Shown here in pieces: positions 35,173-45,400 of a DNA stretch of 64,000 nt. The position numbers and the translations under genes were made by a program. Each line of letters opens with the position of its first letter. Position 1 is the first letter of the stretch. Under the pieces are notes generated by a model that did no database searches, had not been told where the DNA came from, and worked only from the letters and a program-made list of their open reading frames with translations. Source of the DNA: Labilithrix sp. (GTDB lineage Bacteria; Myxococcota_A; Polyangia; Polyangiales; Polyangiaceae); contig JAHBWD010000042.1 in the NCBI GenBank assembly GCA_019637175.1, positions 1 to 64,000 of the forward strand. The letters are read 5' to 3'.

Positions 35173-37494
35173 ATGCGACGGCCGCCGTTCATGCGCACCG
35201 CGGCGTTCGTCGCCGTCGCGATGGGCGGCGTCGGGTTCCTCCCGCTCTTCGGCGGGCCGGGCTACGAGCACGCGCTCGCGACCGGCCTGATCGTCCCGAG
35301 CGCGTGCGCGATCGCGACCGCGCTCGACGCGGCGCGCGCCGAGGGCGACGAGCGCGCGCCGCTCGCGTCGCTCGGTCGCGGCGTGGTCCTCGGCCTCGCG
35401 CTCGCGACGGTCTCGATGATCACCGCGCTCCTCCACGTCTTGCGCGTCGGCCTCTGCGAGCTCTGGGGCGCGCTCCTCTACTTCGTGCTCACCGCCGCGA
35501 TCGGCGCGGTGATGGGCGGCGCCTGGGGCGCCGCGGTCGGCGAAGGCGTCTCCGCGCTCGTTCGTCGCGGGAGGATCGAGCGGCCCTCGCGGCGCGCGGC
35601 CGCCGCGGTGATCTTCGCGCTCGCGGGCCCCGTCGGGTGCGCCGCGATCAGCGTCCATCGCTTCATCGCGTCGCCGATGATCTTCGCGTACGACCCGTTC
35701 GTCGGCTACTTCAGCGGGACGCTCTACGACACGATCATCGACGCGGGCACGACCCTCCTCACGTATCGCGCGGGATCAATCGCGACGCTCGCGGCGTGCG
35801 CGCTCTTCGCCTCCGTGCTCGAGCGCCGGAGCGATCGACCCTTCGGGCTCGTGCTCGATCTGCGAACGACGGCGACGCGCGCGCGCGCGGCGCTCGGCCT
35901 CGCGTGCGCGGCGGCGAGCGTGGGCGTCGTGCTCGCGGGCGCGAAGCTCGGGCACTTCAGCACGCCCGCGTCGATCGCGAAGGAGCTCGGCGGCGAGAAG
36001 CACGGCGCGCGCTGCGACGTGATCTATCCGTCGACGACGCGCGAGCAGGAGGCGAACCTCCTCGTCAAAGACTGCGACGAGCAGCTCGTCGCGGTGGAGA
36101 AGCGCCTCGGCGCGAACGGCCCGAAGCGCGTCACCGCGTTCTTCTTCCGCGACGCCGAGGAGAAGAAGCGCTTCATGGGCGCCGCGCACACGTACATCGC
36201 GAAGCCGTGGCGCGAGGAGGTCTACCTCCAGCAGGGCGGATATCCCCATCCCGTGCTCGGGCACGAGCTCGCGCACGTCGTCGCGGGGAGCTTCGGCCGC
36301 GGCCCCTTCCGGATCGCGGGCGATCTCGGCGGCCTCGTGCCGAACCCCGGCCTCATCGAGGGCGTCGCCGTCGCCGCCTCGCCCGACGACGAAGATCTCA
36401 CGGACGCGCAGTGGGCGCACGCGATGATGAAGATCGGCATCTTGCCCGAGATGCGCCGCGTCTTCTCGCTCGGCTTCCTCGGCGACGCGTCGTCGAAGAG
36501 CTACACGCTCGCCGGCGCGTTCATCGACTTCATCGGCGAGACGTACGGGCTCGAGGTCGTTCGCGCCTGGTACGGCGGGGCCGACATCGGCGATCTCACG
36601 AAGAAAGACTGGCCGGCGCTCGACGGCGAATTCCGCGCCGAGCTCGCGAAGACCGAGCTCCCGCCCGAGGCCGAGAGCTTCGCCCGCGCGAAGTTCGCGC
36701 GGCCGGGGCTCTTCGGGCGCAAGTGCCCGCACGTCGTCGACGCGCTCCGCCGCGAGGCCGACGTGTGCCGCGACTCGCAGCGCTTCGCCGACGCGATCCG
36801 CCTCTATCGCGAGGCCATCGCGAAGGATCCGCTCGACTTCGCGTCGAAGAAGGAGCTCGCGAACGTCCAGCGCCGCCACGGCGATCGCGAAGACGGCATC
36901 GCGAAGCTCGAAGAGCTCGCGAAGGCGGGCGACAAGGCCGTCCCGCGCACGTGGCGCGATCGCGCGGAGGAGGCGCTCGCCGACGCCGACTTCGTCGACG
37001 GCGCGTTCGAGCGCGCCGCCTCGCGCTACGACGCGCTCGCGACGCGCACGATCGACGAAGACACCGCGCGCACGCTCGAGGTGAAGGCGCGCGGCGCGCG
37101 CGAGCCCGAGGCGCGCGCCGCGATCCAGGCGCTCCTCCTCGGCGACGCGAAGCACGGCCCCGACGTGTTCCTCGGCGGCGTCCACCTCGGCATGTGGAGC
37201 GCGACTTCGCCGTCGCCGCTCGTTCGCTATCTCGTCGGGCGAAATCTCCTCGGGCGCGGCTTCTACGAGGAGGGCGCCAAGGCCCTCGACGGCGCGCTCG
37301 ACGGCGCGCTGCCCACGGCGCGGGTCGAGCGGGAGGCGCTGCGACAGCGCGCGATCGCCGCGTGCGCGCTCGGCGACCGCGACGCGCTCGCGAGGATCCG
37401 CGCGCGCATCGACGGCCCGACGGATCCGTTCGTGGGCGCCTCCGGCGGCCGCCGCGCGTCGACGCTCAGGATGATCGATCGCTGCGTGAAGTAG
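35173..37494 (+). CDS. Membrane HExxH metallopeptidase-like protein with TPR region
   Basis: A 773-residue protein, GAGGT ribosome-binding site. The first 270 residues are a multi-helix membrane domain. A periplasmic or cytosolic domain follows with the zinc motif LGHELAHVVAG and a downstream Glu (LIEGVAVAAS), the layout of a gluzincin peptidase, then tetratricopeptide-like repeats (SQRFADAIRLYREAIAKDPL). No specific family is recognised. It is likely co-transcribed with lon. Its last 29 bp overlap the end of the opposing ferredoxin gene. Confidence 0.75.
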   Translation: MRRPPFMRTAAFVAVAMGGVGFLPLFGGPGYEHALATGLIVPSACAIATALDAARAEGDERAPLASLGRGVVLGLALATVSMITALLHVLRVGLCELWGALLYFVLTAAIGAVMGGAWGAAVGEGVSALVRRGRIERPSRRAAAAVIFALAGPVGCAAISVHRFIASPMIFAYDPFVGYFSGTLYDTIIDAGTTLLTYRAGSIATLAACALFASVLERRSDRPFGLVLDLRTTATRARAALGLACAAASVGVVLAGAKLGHFSTPASIAKELGGEKHGARCDVIYPSTTREQEANLLVKDCDEQLVAVEKRLGANGPKRVTAFFFRDAEEKKRFMGAAHTYIAKPWREEVYLQQGGYPHPVLGHELAHVVAGSFGRGPFRIAGDLGGLVPNPGLIEGVAVAASPDDEDLTDAQWAHAMMKIGILPEMRRVFSLGFLGDASSKSYTLAGAFIDFIGETYGLEVVRAWYGGADIGDLTKKDWPALDGEFRAELAKTELPPEAESFARAKFARPGLFGRKCPHVVDALRREADVCRDSQRFADAIRLYREAIAKDPLDFASKKELANVQRRHGDREDGIAKLEELAKAGDKAVPRTWRDRAEEALADADFVDGAFERAASRYDALATRTIDEDTARTLEVKARGAREPEARAAIQALLLGDAKHGPDVFLGGVHLGMWSATSPSPLVRYLVGRNLLGRGFYEEGAKALDGALDGALPTARVEREALRQRAIAACALGDRDALARIRARIDGPTDPFVGASGGRRASTLRMIDRCVK

Positions 37495-37771
37495 CCGCGA
37501 AGAACGCGGCGTTGATCTCCGCGTACGCCGCCCACTCCGGCGGCAGATCGTCCTCGTCGAAGATCGCCTCGACGGGGCACTGGCTCGCGCACGCCGAGCA
37601 CGACGTGCACGCCTCGGGATCGATGTAGAGGCGCAGCCCGCGGCGCTCGCCGCTCGGCGCGCCGCGGATCTCGGCGAGCGATCGTGGGCCGTGGATGGCG
37701 TCGACCGGGCAGACGTCGACGCACGCGGTTTCGCAGGTGGATTCGCAGGGCTCGGCGATGACGAAGGGCAT
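37466..37771 (-). CDS. 2[4Fe-4S]-type ferredoxin
   Basis: A 101-residue ferredoxin. The second cluster motif CTSCSACASQCPVEA is canonical CxxCxxCxxxCP; the first, CESTCETACVDVCPVDA, has an insert typical of seven-iron or bacterial ferredoxins with an altered first motif. A Glu/Asp-rich C-terminal extension follows. It transfers electrons in the cytoplasm. Its 3' end overlaps the convergent peptidase gene, and its 5' end faces the sigma-54 regulator across 122 bp. Confidence 0.9.
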   Translation of the reverse strand: MPFVIAEPCESTCETACVDVCPVDAIHGPRSLAEIRGAPSGERRGLRLYIDPEACTSCSACASQCPVEAIFDEDDLPPEWAAYAEINAAFFAATSRSDRSS

Positions 37772-37893
37772 GGCCCGACCTGGAGCACCCCGCGCGCCAG
37801 CAAATTAGATAATGAAATCAACAGAACACGCGGGCGGCACACCGATATGTCGTTGCAGCACCCAAATGACGGTGTACGCTCTCCTCCTCTCTC
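37772..37893. promoter_or_regulatory. Divergent promoter region, ferredoxin and sigma-54 regulator
   Basis: A 122-bp gap between divergent genes contains a strikingly AT-rich island (AAATTAGATAATGAAATC, near 37802-37819), rare in this genome and suited to a sigma-70-type -10 region. No clear -24/-12 element was found. Confidence 0.45.
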
Positions 37894-39192
37894 ATGGACC
37901 CGGTCACGACCCTGGGCCGGATCGCCGAGGCCCTCGCGGACGCGCACTCGCTCCGCCGCGTCCGCGACGCCGTGCTCTCCGCGCTCTCGCGCGAGGTGAG
38001 CGCGGTCGAGATCGGCGACGAGGCTCCGGGCGAGCGTCCCCATGGGATCGTCGCGCGCTTCCCCGACGGTCGCGGGTACGTCGCGTTGACGCCGCGAGGT
38101 CGGCAGGTGATGCCGCCCGATTTCCTCGCCGCGCTCGGCGCGCTCGTCTACGCCGCCGTCGAGCACGTCGAGGTCGTCCATCGCGTCGCGCAGGTGTCGC
38201 GTCGCGCGCACGTCGCCGAGCGCGATCTCCGCGACCGCCTCGCGGCGTCGGCGCACGACGATCTCGTCGCCGCCAGCGCGTCGATGACGACGCTCGTGCG
38301 TGAAGTCGTGCCCGCGGTCGCTCGGCACGACACCGTCGTTCTCCTTCGCGGAGAGACCGGCGTCGGCAAGGAGGTCGTCGCGCGGCGCATCCACGCGTCT
38401 TCGCCGCGCGCGAACCGGACCTTCCTCCAGGTCAACTGCGGCGCGATCCCCGAGGCGCTCGTCGAGAGCGCGCTGTTCGGTCACGAACGCGGCGCGTTCA
38501 CCGGCGCCGTCGGTCGTCACGTCGGCTTCTTCGAGCGCGCCCACCTCGGCACCCTCTTCCTCGACGAGATCGGCGATCTCCCGCTCGCGTCGCAGGTGAA
38601 GCTCCTGCGCGTGCTTCAGACGGGCGAGGTCGAGCGCGTCGGCGGCGAGCGGCCCGTCGCGACGCGCGTGCGCGTCATCGCGGCGACGAACCGCCCCCTC
38701 GAGGAGATGGTCGCCGCGGGGCGCTTTCGCGAAGATCTCTTCTACCGCGTGAGCGTCTTTCCGGTCGTGATCCCTCCGCTCCGGCAGCGGCCCGACGATC
38801 TCGACGTGCTCACCACCAGCATCGTCGCGCGCGTCGCGACGCGGATGGGGCGGCGCCCGCCTCACGTCCCTGATGTCGTCCGCGGCAAGCTGCGGCGCCA
38901 CTCCTGGCCGGGCAACGTGCGCGAGCTCGAGAACGTCCTCGAGCGCGCGCTCGTCCTGTCCGAAGGCCCGGAGCTGCGCGTTCCGTTTCCTCTCGATCCG
39001 GTGAATCGGATCGTCGCGCCCGAGCCCGGCGTCGTTCCGCTGGCGGAGGCCACCCGGCGGGCGATCGCGCGTGCGCTCGAAGCCTCGCGCGGGCGTATCT
39101 ACGGACCGAGCGGCGCGGCGGCGCTGCTCGGCCTCAAGCCGTCGACGCTTCAGAGCAAGATGGCGAAGCTCGGGCTCTCGCGCCCGCGCTGA
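37894..39192 (+). CDS. Sigma-54-dependent transcriptional activator
   Basis: A 432-residue enhancer-binding protein. The N-terminal sensory part (1-125) has no phosphoacceptor and resembles a small GAF-like domain. The AAA+ core has Walker A GETGVGKE, the sigma-54 contact loop GHERGAFTGA, Walker B LFLDEIGDL and an R-finger region (FREDLFYRVSVFP). The C-terminal Fis-type HTH is GPSGAAALLGLKPSTLQSKM. It activates RpoN-dependent promoters in response to an unknown signal. Confidence 0.95.
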   Translation: MDPVTTLGRIAEALADAHSLRRVRDAVLSALSREVSAVEIGDEAPGERPHGIVARFPDGRGYVALTPRGRQVMPPDFLAALGALVYAAVEHVEVVHRVAQVSRRAHVAERDLRDRLAASAHDDLVAASASMTTLVREVVPAVARHDTVVLLRGETGVGKEVVARRIHASSPRANRTFLQVNCGAIPEALVESALFGHERGAFTGAVGRHVGFFERAHLGTLFLDEIGDLPLASQVKLLRVLQTGEVERVGGERPVATRVRVIAATNRPLEEMVAAGRFREDLFYRVSVFPVVIPPLRQRPDDLDVLTTSIVARVATRMGRRPPHVPDVVRGKLRRHSWPGNVRELENVLERALVLSEGPELRVPFPLDPVNRIVAPEPGVVPLAEATRRAIARALEASRGRIYGPSGAAALLGLKPSTLQSKMAKLGLSRPR

Positions 39193-39208
39193 TCAAGCCA
39201 TCAAGCCC

Positions 39209-40225
39209 TCAGGCCATCTGCGCGTTGTTGCCCGCGTCGAGCGCGTCGACCGAGTCGGTCATCGGTCCACGCTCGCGCATCTTCGGGCGCGGGCCCTTGC
39301 CGTCCGTGTTCTCCGGCGGATCGAACGGGGCGCGGCCGAGCTGCTTCGTCTCGAGCGACGGCGCGAACGCCGTAACGACGTAGTAGCGGAAGATCCACCA
39401 CCAGAAGTTCTTGTAGATGAGCGCCGGATCGATCTTGTCGGCGATCTTCGCGTGCAGCTCCGGGAGCTTGCTCCAGTGCGCGCCCGGGTTCTCGTGGTGC
39501 GCCGCGTGGTAGCCGTTGTTGAAGAGCAGCTTGTTCATCCACCAGCCGTCGAAGTTGCGCGAGTGGTTGTGCTCCGACCACGGATCGCAGTGGACGTGCT
39601 GCATGTAGTTGAACCACATCATCGTCCACGTTCCGAAGAAGCCGGGGAGGATGACGGTGAGCAGCGCGAGCTTCACGCCCGTCGCGACGCCGTGGACGCC
39701 GATGCCGGCGGCGACGGCGACGGCCATCGCGCCGATCCAGATCGCGTACTGACGGATGATCTCGCGATAGAGCGCCGGGTTCGAGCGCTTCGCCTTCGCG
39801 ATGTACTCCTTGATCGGTCCCGACTGGTGATACGCGGAGACGAAGAAGTACGAGAGCGCCACGTACCAGGTGTTGCGGTTCGTGTGACGCCACGTGATCG
39901 TCGCGTCGCCTTCGCGGTTCACGTGCTTGTGATGATTCAGGTTGTGCGTGGGCACCCACGCGAACGTCGGGTAGCCGTAGAACACGCTGATCCAGTAGGC
40001 GAAGATCTGGTTCGCCTTGCGGTTCTTGAACGTCGGGCAGTGATTGTGGTTGTGCGCGATCGTTCCCGCGGCCATCGAGAAGTAGAAGCTGAGAGGACAG
40101 AGGAACGGAATCAGCTTCGGATTGACGTACTGCGCGACCACGACGACGGGCATCATCAGCGCCCAGAGAATCGTTCGATAATCGGCAGCGTTGCGCGGCA
40201 GCATGGCCAACGGACTACCCGCCAT
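39209..40225 (-). CDS. Membrane fatty-acid desaturase
   Basis: A 338-residue membrane protein (ATG 40225; ATG 40204 also possible, and no good ribosome-binding site decides). It has the three histidine clusters of di-iron desaturases: HNHNH, HNLNHHKH and NGYHAAHHENPG, plus HVHCD and HNHSRN between them. These bind two iron atoms that introduce a cis double bond into an acyl chain in the membrane. It lies 106 bp downstream of the response regulator on the same strand. Confidence 0.9.
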   Translation of the reverse strand: MAGSPLAMLPRNAADYRTILWALMMPVVVVAQYVNPKLIPFLCPLSFYFSMAAGTIAHNHNHCPTFKNRKANQIFAYWISVFYGYPTFAWVPTHNLNHHKHVNREGDATITWRHTNRNTWYVALSYFFVSAYHQSGPIKEYIAKAKRSNPALYREIIRQYAIWIGAMAVAVAAGIGVHGVATGVKLALLTVILPGFFGTWTMMWFNYMQHVHCDPWSEHNHSRNFDGWWMNKLLFNNGYHAAHHENPGAHWSKLPELHAKIADKIDPALIYKNFWWWIFRYYVVTAFAPSLETKQLGRAPFDPPENTDGKGPRPKMRERGPMTDSVDALDAGNNAQMA

Positions 40226-40330
40226 TTGGGGTCGGGGCAAGCAGGTCACGTCGATTTTTTGGCGCAAATTTCGCGTGCCGCGGCGAAATCGGAGGGCCCG
40301 AGCGCGTAGAGATCTACGCGGGCGGCCGGC

Positions 40331-40996
40331 CTAGGTGGGCTCTTCGCCTTTGCCGGCAAGGCGGCGCGCCCGCAGCTCTTCCCGGAGCACGTTGGCGACG
40401 AGGTCGCTCGTGCGCGTCGCGTCGGCCTTGGCGAGCAGCCGCCCGACGAGCGCGCGGTAGCTCAGCGCGGTGATGCCGCTCCGTGTGAGGTACGCCTCTT
40501 TCGTGCGCCCCGCCACGAGCCACCCGAGGATGTCCGTCTCCCTGGGCGTGAGGTTCCACTTCTGGGCGAGGACGTGGAGCCTGCCCTCGATGCGCTCGCC
40601 GAGGCCGGCGTCGGCGGCGCTCACGCGTTCGAGGAACACGTTGAGCTCTTCGGGACCGAACGGCTTGCACAAGAACGTGGCGGAGAGCGCCGCCGCGCGG
40701 TTGATGACGTCGCGCGAGTTCGAAGCGCTCACGATCGCCGCGGGCACGCTCGGGAAGACGCGGCGCGCCGCGGCGAGGACCTCGAGGCCGCCGTGATACG
40801 CCGCGCCGAGTGAGACGTCGATCAAGAAGCCGGCCCAGTCGTCGTGCGCGCCGATCTGGGCGATCGCCTCGTCGGCGGTCGACGCGATGCGCACGGGGCG
40901 GAGCTGCTGCTTGACGAAGCGCGAGAGCATCCGTCGCATGCCTTCGTCGTCGTCGACCACGAGCACCGGGCCCATGGTGGATTGAGGCGGTGTCAT
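40331..40996 (-). CDS. Response regulator with receiver and HTH-like output
   Basis: A 221-residue protein (ATG 40996, GGAG six bases upstream). The receiver domain shows the acidic pair in VVDDDEG, phosphoacceptor Asp in FLIDVSLGAA, Ser in IVSASNS and Lys in FLCKPFG. The C-terminal region LTPRETDILGWLVAGRTKEA resembles the LuxR-type HTH but departs from it in the second helix. No sensor kinase gene is adjacent. Located between the FadL-like and desaturase genes, it may control lipid genes. Confidence 0.85.
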   Translation of the reverse strand: MTPPQSTMGPVLVVDDDEGMRRMLSRFVKQQLRPVRIASTADEAIAQIGAHDDWAGFLIDVSLGAAYHGGLEVLAAARRVFPSVPAAIVSASNSRDVINRAAALSATFLCKPFGPEELNVFLERVSAADAGLGERIEGRLHVLAQKWNLTPRETDILGWLVAGRTKEAYLTRSGITALSYRALVGRLLAKADATRTSDLVANVLREELRARRLAGKGEEPT

Positions 40997-41056
40997 GCTC
41001 GCTCCGGGGGACGAGGGCGTGCGCACGGGCCGATCTTATCACCGTCGTGCCGCCCG

Positions 41057-42463
41057 TCAGAAGATGTACCGAAAGCCGACGCCGAGGAGGTCGCCGGAGG
41101 CCGAATAGCGCCCCCCGTTGACCGCCTCGAGCGGCGCGTTGCCTGCGATCGGGTTGACCCGGGGGATCCGGGCCTCGTCGGGGGAGACGTTGACGCTGCT
41201 CGCGAAGAGGTGCGCGTAGACGGCGTCGAGCCGCCAGTGCTGGCCGATGTGGATGCTGCCGCCGAACGAGAGGGTCACCTTGTCCATGTCGATCGTGAGG
41301 AGCGACAGGTACGGCCTCGGGATCGCGCTCGTCTCGTACGCGAGGCCGGCGCGCAGATCGAGCGGGTAGCCGCCGACGTCGAACGAGTACTCGGCGCCGA
41401 GCCGGTACGAATTCGAATCGGTGAAGCCGCGAGGAAAACGGATCGGCGGGATCGGGACGCGCTTGGGCAGGCCGGAGATGCCTTCGATCGCGACGTTCTC
41501 GGGTGTGAGATCGATGGAGTCGTGCACGCCCCAGAGCTCGCGCACGTACGCGAGCTCGACGCGCAGATCGTCCGCCGGCCGCACCTCGACGCCGAAGCGC
41601 AGGATCGGCGGGAGCACGAACTTCACGTGGGCCTCGTTGCCGGCGACGCGCGCGCCGTCGAAGATCGCCGCGTTCGGCAGGCGGACGTCGAAGGTCGCCC
41701 CCGAGCTCACGACGATCGGGAGCTGGAAGCTCGCGCCGAGGCGCAGCTCCTTGATCGGCGACCAGATGGCGCCGAGGTTCGCCGTGGGCGAGAAGATGGG
41801 GCCGACGCGGAAGCTCGACGCCGCGTCGTACTCCGGCTGCTCGGCGTTCGCGACGAGGCGATCGGGCGGGCTCACGCTGAACGTCACCGTCGACTGGAAG
41901 AAGCCGACCAGCGCGCCGAGCCCGAGGCCGAGGCGCAACGTCTCGGTCGGCTTGTACGCGATCGTCCCGCCGAGGAGGATGAGCGCGGATCCGTCGAACG
42001 ATCCGAGCGCGTAGCGCGCGGGTGAGGGTTGCCCGTCGACGGTCTCGGGGTAGGTGGCGATCGCGGGGTAGGGCGCGTACGCGCCGCCGGCGATCGTCCA
42101 CTCCTTCTCGCGGCCGAAGGCGTACGACGCCGCGAGCGTGGGGAAGGGAATGACGGGCGAGGTGCCGCTCACCTGCGGGCTCCGCACGTAGCGAACGGTG
42201 TCGTCGGCGTCGACGACGCGGAGCTGCCGCGTGTAGTCGCTCGAGAAGCGCAGCATCGCGAAGTCGACGAGGACGCTCGTCTTCGCGTCGGCGACGCCCG
42301 CGGGGTTGTACCAGATCGCCCCGAGATCGTCGGCGCCGGCGACGAACGCGCCCGCGCGTCCGATCGGGCGAACGCCGCGATCGGAGAAGTAGAGGCCGCC
42401 CGCGTGCGCGTTCGACGTCGCGCAGAGCAGCAGAGCGGCGAGCCCCGCGCATGTCTTGCGCAT
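41057..42463 (-). CDS. FadL/OmpP1-family outer-membrane transporter
   Basis: A 468-residue protein starting at an ATG that overlaps the stop of the upstream gene (TGATG). A signal peptide (LLLCATSNAHAGG) is followed by the FadL hatch signature GRAGAFVAGADDLGAIWYNP and VADAK, then barrel strands and a terminal aromatic (VGFRYIF). FadL proteins take up long-chain fatty acids and other hydrophobic compounds through the outer membrane. Confidence 0.92.
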   Translation of the reverse strand: MRKTCAGLAALLLCATSNAHAGGLYFSDRGVRPIGRAGAFVAGADDLGAIWYNPAGVADAKTSVLVDFAMLRFSSDYTRQLRVVDADDTVRYVRSPQVSGTSPVIPFPTLAASYAFGREKEWTIAGGAYAPYPAIATYPETVDGQPSPARYALGSFDGSALILLGGTIAYKPTETLRLGLGLGALVGFFQSTVTFSVSPPDRLVANAEQPEYDAASSFRVGPIFSPTANLGAIWSPIKELRLGASFQLPIVVSSGATFDVRLPNAAIFDGARVAGNEAHVKFVLPPILRFGVEVRPADDLRVELAYVRELWGVHDSIDLTPENVAIEGISGLPKRVPIPPIRFPRGFTDSNSYRLGAEYSFDVGGYPLDLRAGLAYETSAIPRPYLSLLTIDMDKVTLSFGGSIHIGQHWRLDAVYAHLFASSVNVSPDEARIPRVNPIAGNAPLEAVNGGRYSASGDLLGVGFRYIF

Positions 42464-45400
42464 CAGAGATCCTTCGTCGCCTGCTTGATGACCTCGTACA
42501 TCTGCTCGAGCCCGCGCGACGGGTGCGTGCAGAAGTCCGAGACCTCGTGAGCGATGCTCGCGTAGTCGGTCGGCTCGAGCTTCGTCGTCACCGAAGGCTC
42601 GCGGCGATGGACGTCGGCGGTCACGTCGATGAGCACGTCGATGGGCGGCGGCCGTCCGTCGCCCGGCGCGGTGACGAGCCGGCGGAGCACCACCGCGAGC
42701 GTGCGGTTCGGATCGATCTCGCGCTTGCAGAGGCGCGTGCCGTTCGCGTCGCGCGCCTCGCCGAGAATGCGCGCGAAGACCTCGACGGTCGCGAGCAGGA
42801 GCCCGCGCGAGGCGACGCGGCCGCTCTCGTCGAGCGTCTCCGGCGCCGCGGCGTCGGACACCGCGTGGAGCAGCGCCGTCAGGTTGGCGTCGTCTTCGAA
42901 GACCTGGAGCATGTCGACGAGCGCCGTCAGCGTCGTTTTCGAGGCGTCGGCCTGCGCGCTCTGCAAGAGGAACACGAGGAGCCGCTCGAGCTCGGTGCGC
43001 GCCGCCGCGTCGCTGCGGATCGCGTCGAGCAAGTCGAGCACCGTGGCGAACGTCGGTCCGGTGACGACGTCGCTCGCCTTGCCCGGGAGCTCGACGCGGC
43101 CCCACGCGCACACCTTCGCCGGATCGGGGCAGTTCGCGGCGATCTGCGCGCGCAGCGCGCCGACGAGCACGGGCAGGAGCTTCTCGACCGCGGGGTTCGA
43201 GAGGCGCGCGCTCGCGCCCGTTCCTTGCACCGCGAAGAGCTGATCGACGATCTGCGAGCGCGCGCGCCGCCACTGGGGCAGCCGATCGTCGCCGGGGGTC
43301 TTCGCTTTGTGCTCGTCGAGGCGGCGATCGAAGCCCTTCAAGGCGTCGATGAGGAGGTAGATCGGCGTGACCTGCGTGTTCTTGGTGCCGTCGTTGCGCA
43401 CGACGCCTGCGTCGCCGTTCCTCTGCTTCAGGCCCTTGTTCTTCTCCGGATCGACCATGGCCTTGACGGCCTCGGCGAGGACCTTGACGCCGTCGTATGT
43501 GGTCGTCTTCGTGCACGTGCCCGCGGCGTCGCGCGCGTCGCAGTGCGGGATCGTGAGGGTCGAGAGCTCGCGCGTGCTCTCGAGCAGGGCGGGGAAGAGA
43601 TCCGACCTCAGCGCCTCGGCGATGAGCGGCTCGTAGGTCATCGCGCCGTCTTGCGAGCACCACCGCGCGTCGCTCTTCGGCGCGCCCTTGTTGCACTCGT
43701 CGGCGCTCTGCCGATTCGTTCCCCAGTGCACGTGGAGGACGTCGAACAGATCGACGAAGAGCAGGTTCGCGTCGTTGTCGTAGAACGCCTGGGCGAGCGG
43801 CTTGGCCGCCTCGACGAAGCCGAACTGCTCGAGCGGGAAGAGCGCGTCGAGATCGCGTCCGCGCACGGTGTCTTTGAACGCGCTGCACTTGCGGATGTTG
43901 AGCGTCTTGCCGTCGGTGTCCGTGAACGGCGCGGGCGGGCAGACGAGCGTCTCCGCGGGATCGAACAGGTCGCGGAGGAAGTTTCGCGTCTTCGCGTTCT
44001 GCATGTCGCCCGGCAGGCCGTCGTGCGGCAGATCGAAGTAGACGAGCCGCGCGATCCCCGGGACCGTGGGCTTGGTGTTGAAGCCCTTGATGCCCGAGAC
44101 GTCTTCGAGGAACGCGTCGGCGCCGCCGACGATCCCGGTGAGCGGCGAGTCGACGAGGCGGCGCATGCAGTCGTCGCGGATGTCGAGCTTGACCCGACCG
44201 AGCACGGCGTCGATCAGATCGTGGCCGACGTTCTCGATGCGGAACATGCCGCAGAGAGGCATTGGGTTCGGCGGAATGTCCGCGCCGAGCGTGAAGCAGG
44301 CGGCCTGCGCGGGGAAGCTCGGGAAGTCGAGCGGCAGCCCGTTCCACACGATGTGCGCGACCGCGCCGGGCTTCGTGCAGATCGACAGCCCGTTGATGTC
44401 GTGCAGCGCGCGGAGGAAGCGCTGGAACGCGCTCTGGTTCCACCCGGTGTCGGCCTTGCTGCGATCCACCGGCGTGACGAGCGTCTCGACGCGCCCCTTG
44501 GTCACGTTGAACGGCAGCCCGTTCAGGTTGTTGCGATCGTAGGTGAGCTGATCGCGCATCGTCATGTAGGCCGCGCCCGAGGTGGCGAGGCCCTGCGTGC
44601 GCGGATCGCCGAACGCGCGGATCACGTCTTCGAGGAGCTTCGGCTTCGCCGCCATCTTCGCGACGACGTCGAGCATCTCGTCCCACAGCGTGGAGTCTCC
44701 GGGGATCGACGCCTCGGGGTGACGATCGGCGATCTCCTTGACGCGCAGGCCCGCGCCGATGAGGCGCGCGAGGATCCGTGGCTTGTCTCTCGCGAGCTGC
44801 TGGAGGAGCGCGAGCGTGTCGTCGGTCGTCGGATCCGCGAGCACCTGGCCGAACGCGTGGATCAGATCGAGCACGGGCGCGTCGTCGTCGCGGTAGCCGC
44901 GGTAGGCGACCTGCTTGCCGTCGTACGCGCGCACGCTGTCTTTGCCGTCTTGCCGGCGGCCGGCGACGACGGTGAAGCCGGCGAGCAGATCCATCACCGT
45001 CTCGTGCTCGCGCGCGGGATCGGGATCGAGCAGCGGGACGAGATCGCGCGAGAGCGAAGAGAGGAACGTCGCGCTGACGTCGACGTATTCGTACGCCGTC
45101 GCGCTCCCGCGGAGGGCGCGGCCGGCGCCGTCGCGCGGCGCGCTCTCCTTCACGCCGAGCTCGAGGAACGGCGAAGGCGCGAGCCCGCCGGTCGTCTTGA
45201 AGCGGCCGAGATCGTCGACGTCGGGCAGGCCGTCGGGCCCGCCGCCGGGGCCGGTGAGATCGACGAAGGGGGCGGGGACCTTGCCGTTCTCGAGGGCGAC
45301 CTTCGCGACGCCGCGCGCGTCGCGCGCGACGATCCACCGCGGCTCGCCGACGGAGAACGCGGGATCTTGCGCGAGCAGGATCGTGCGCGCGAGCTCGAGG

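Noticed and set aside
37831..37860. Possible sigma-54 -24/-12 element (GGCAC...TTGCA)
   Set aside because: The spacing between the two halves is 12 rather than 5 bases, so it cannot act as a canonical RpoN promoter.
39226..40267. TTG at 40267 as start of the desaturase
   Set aside because: No ribosome-binding site and the extra residues do not resemble desaturase N-termini; ATG 40225 or 40204 is more likely.
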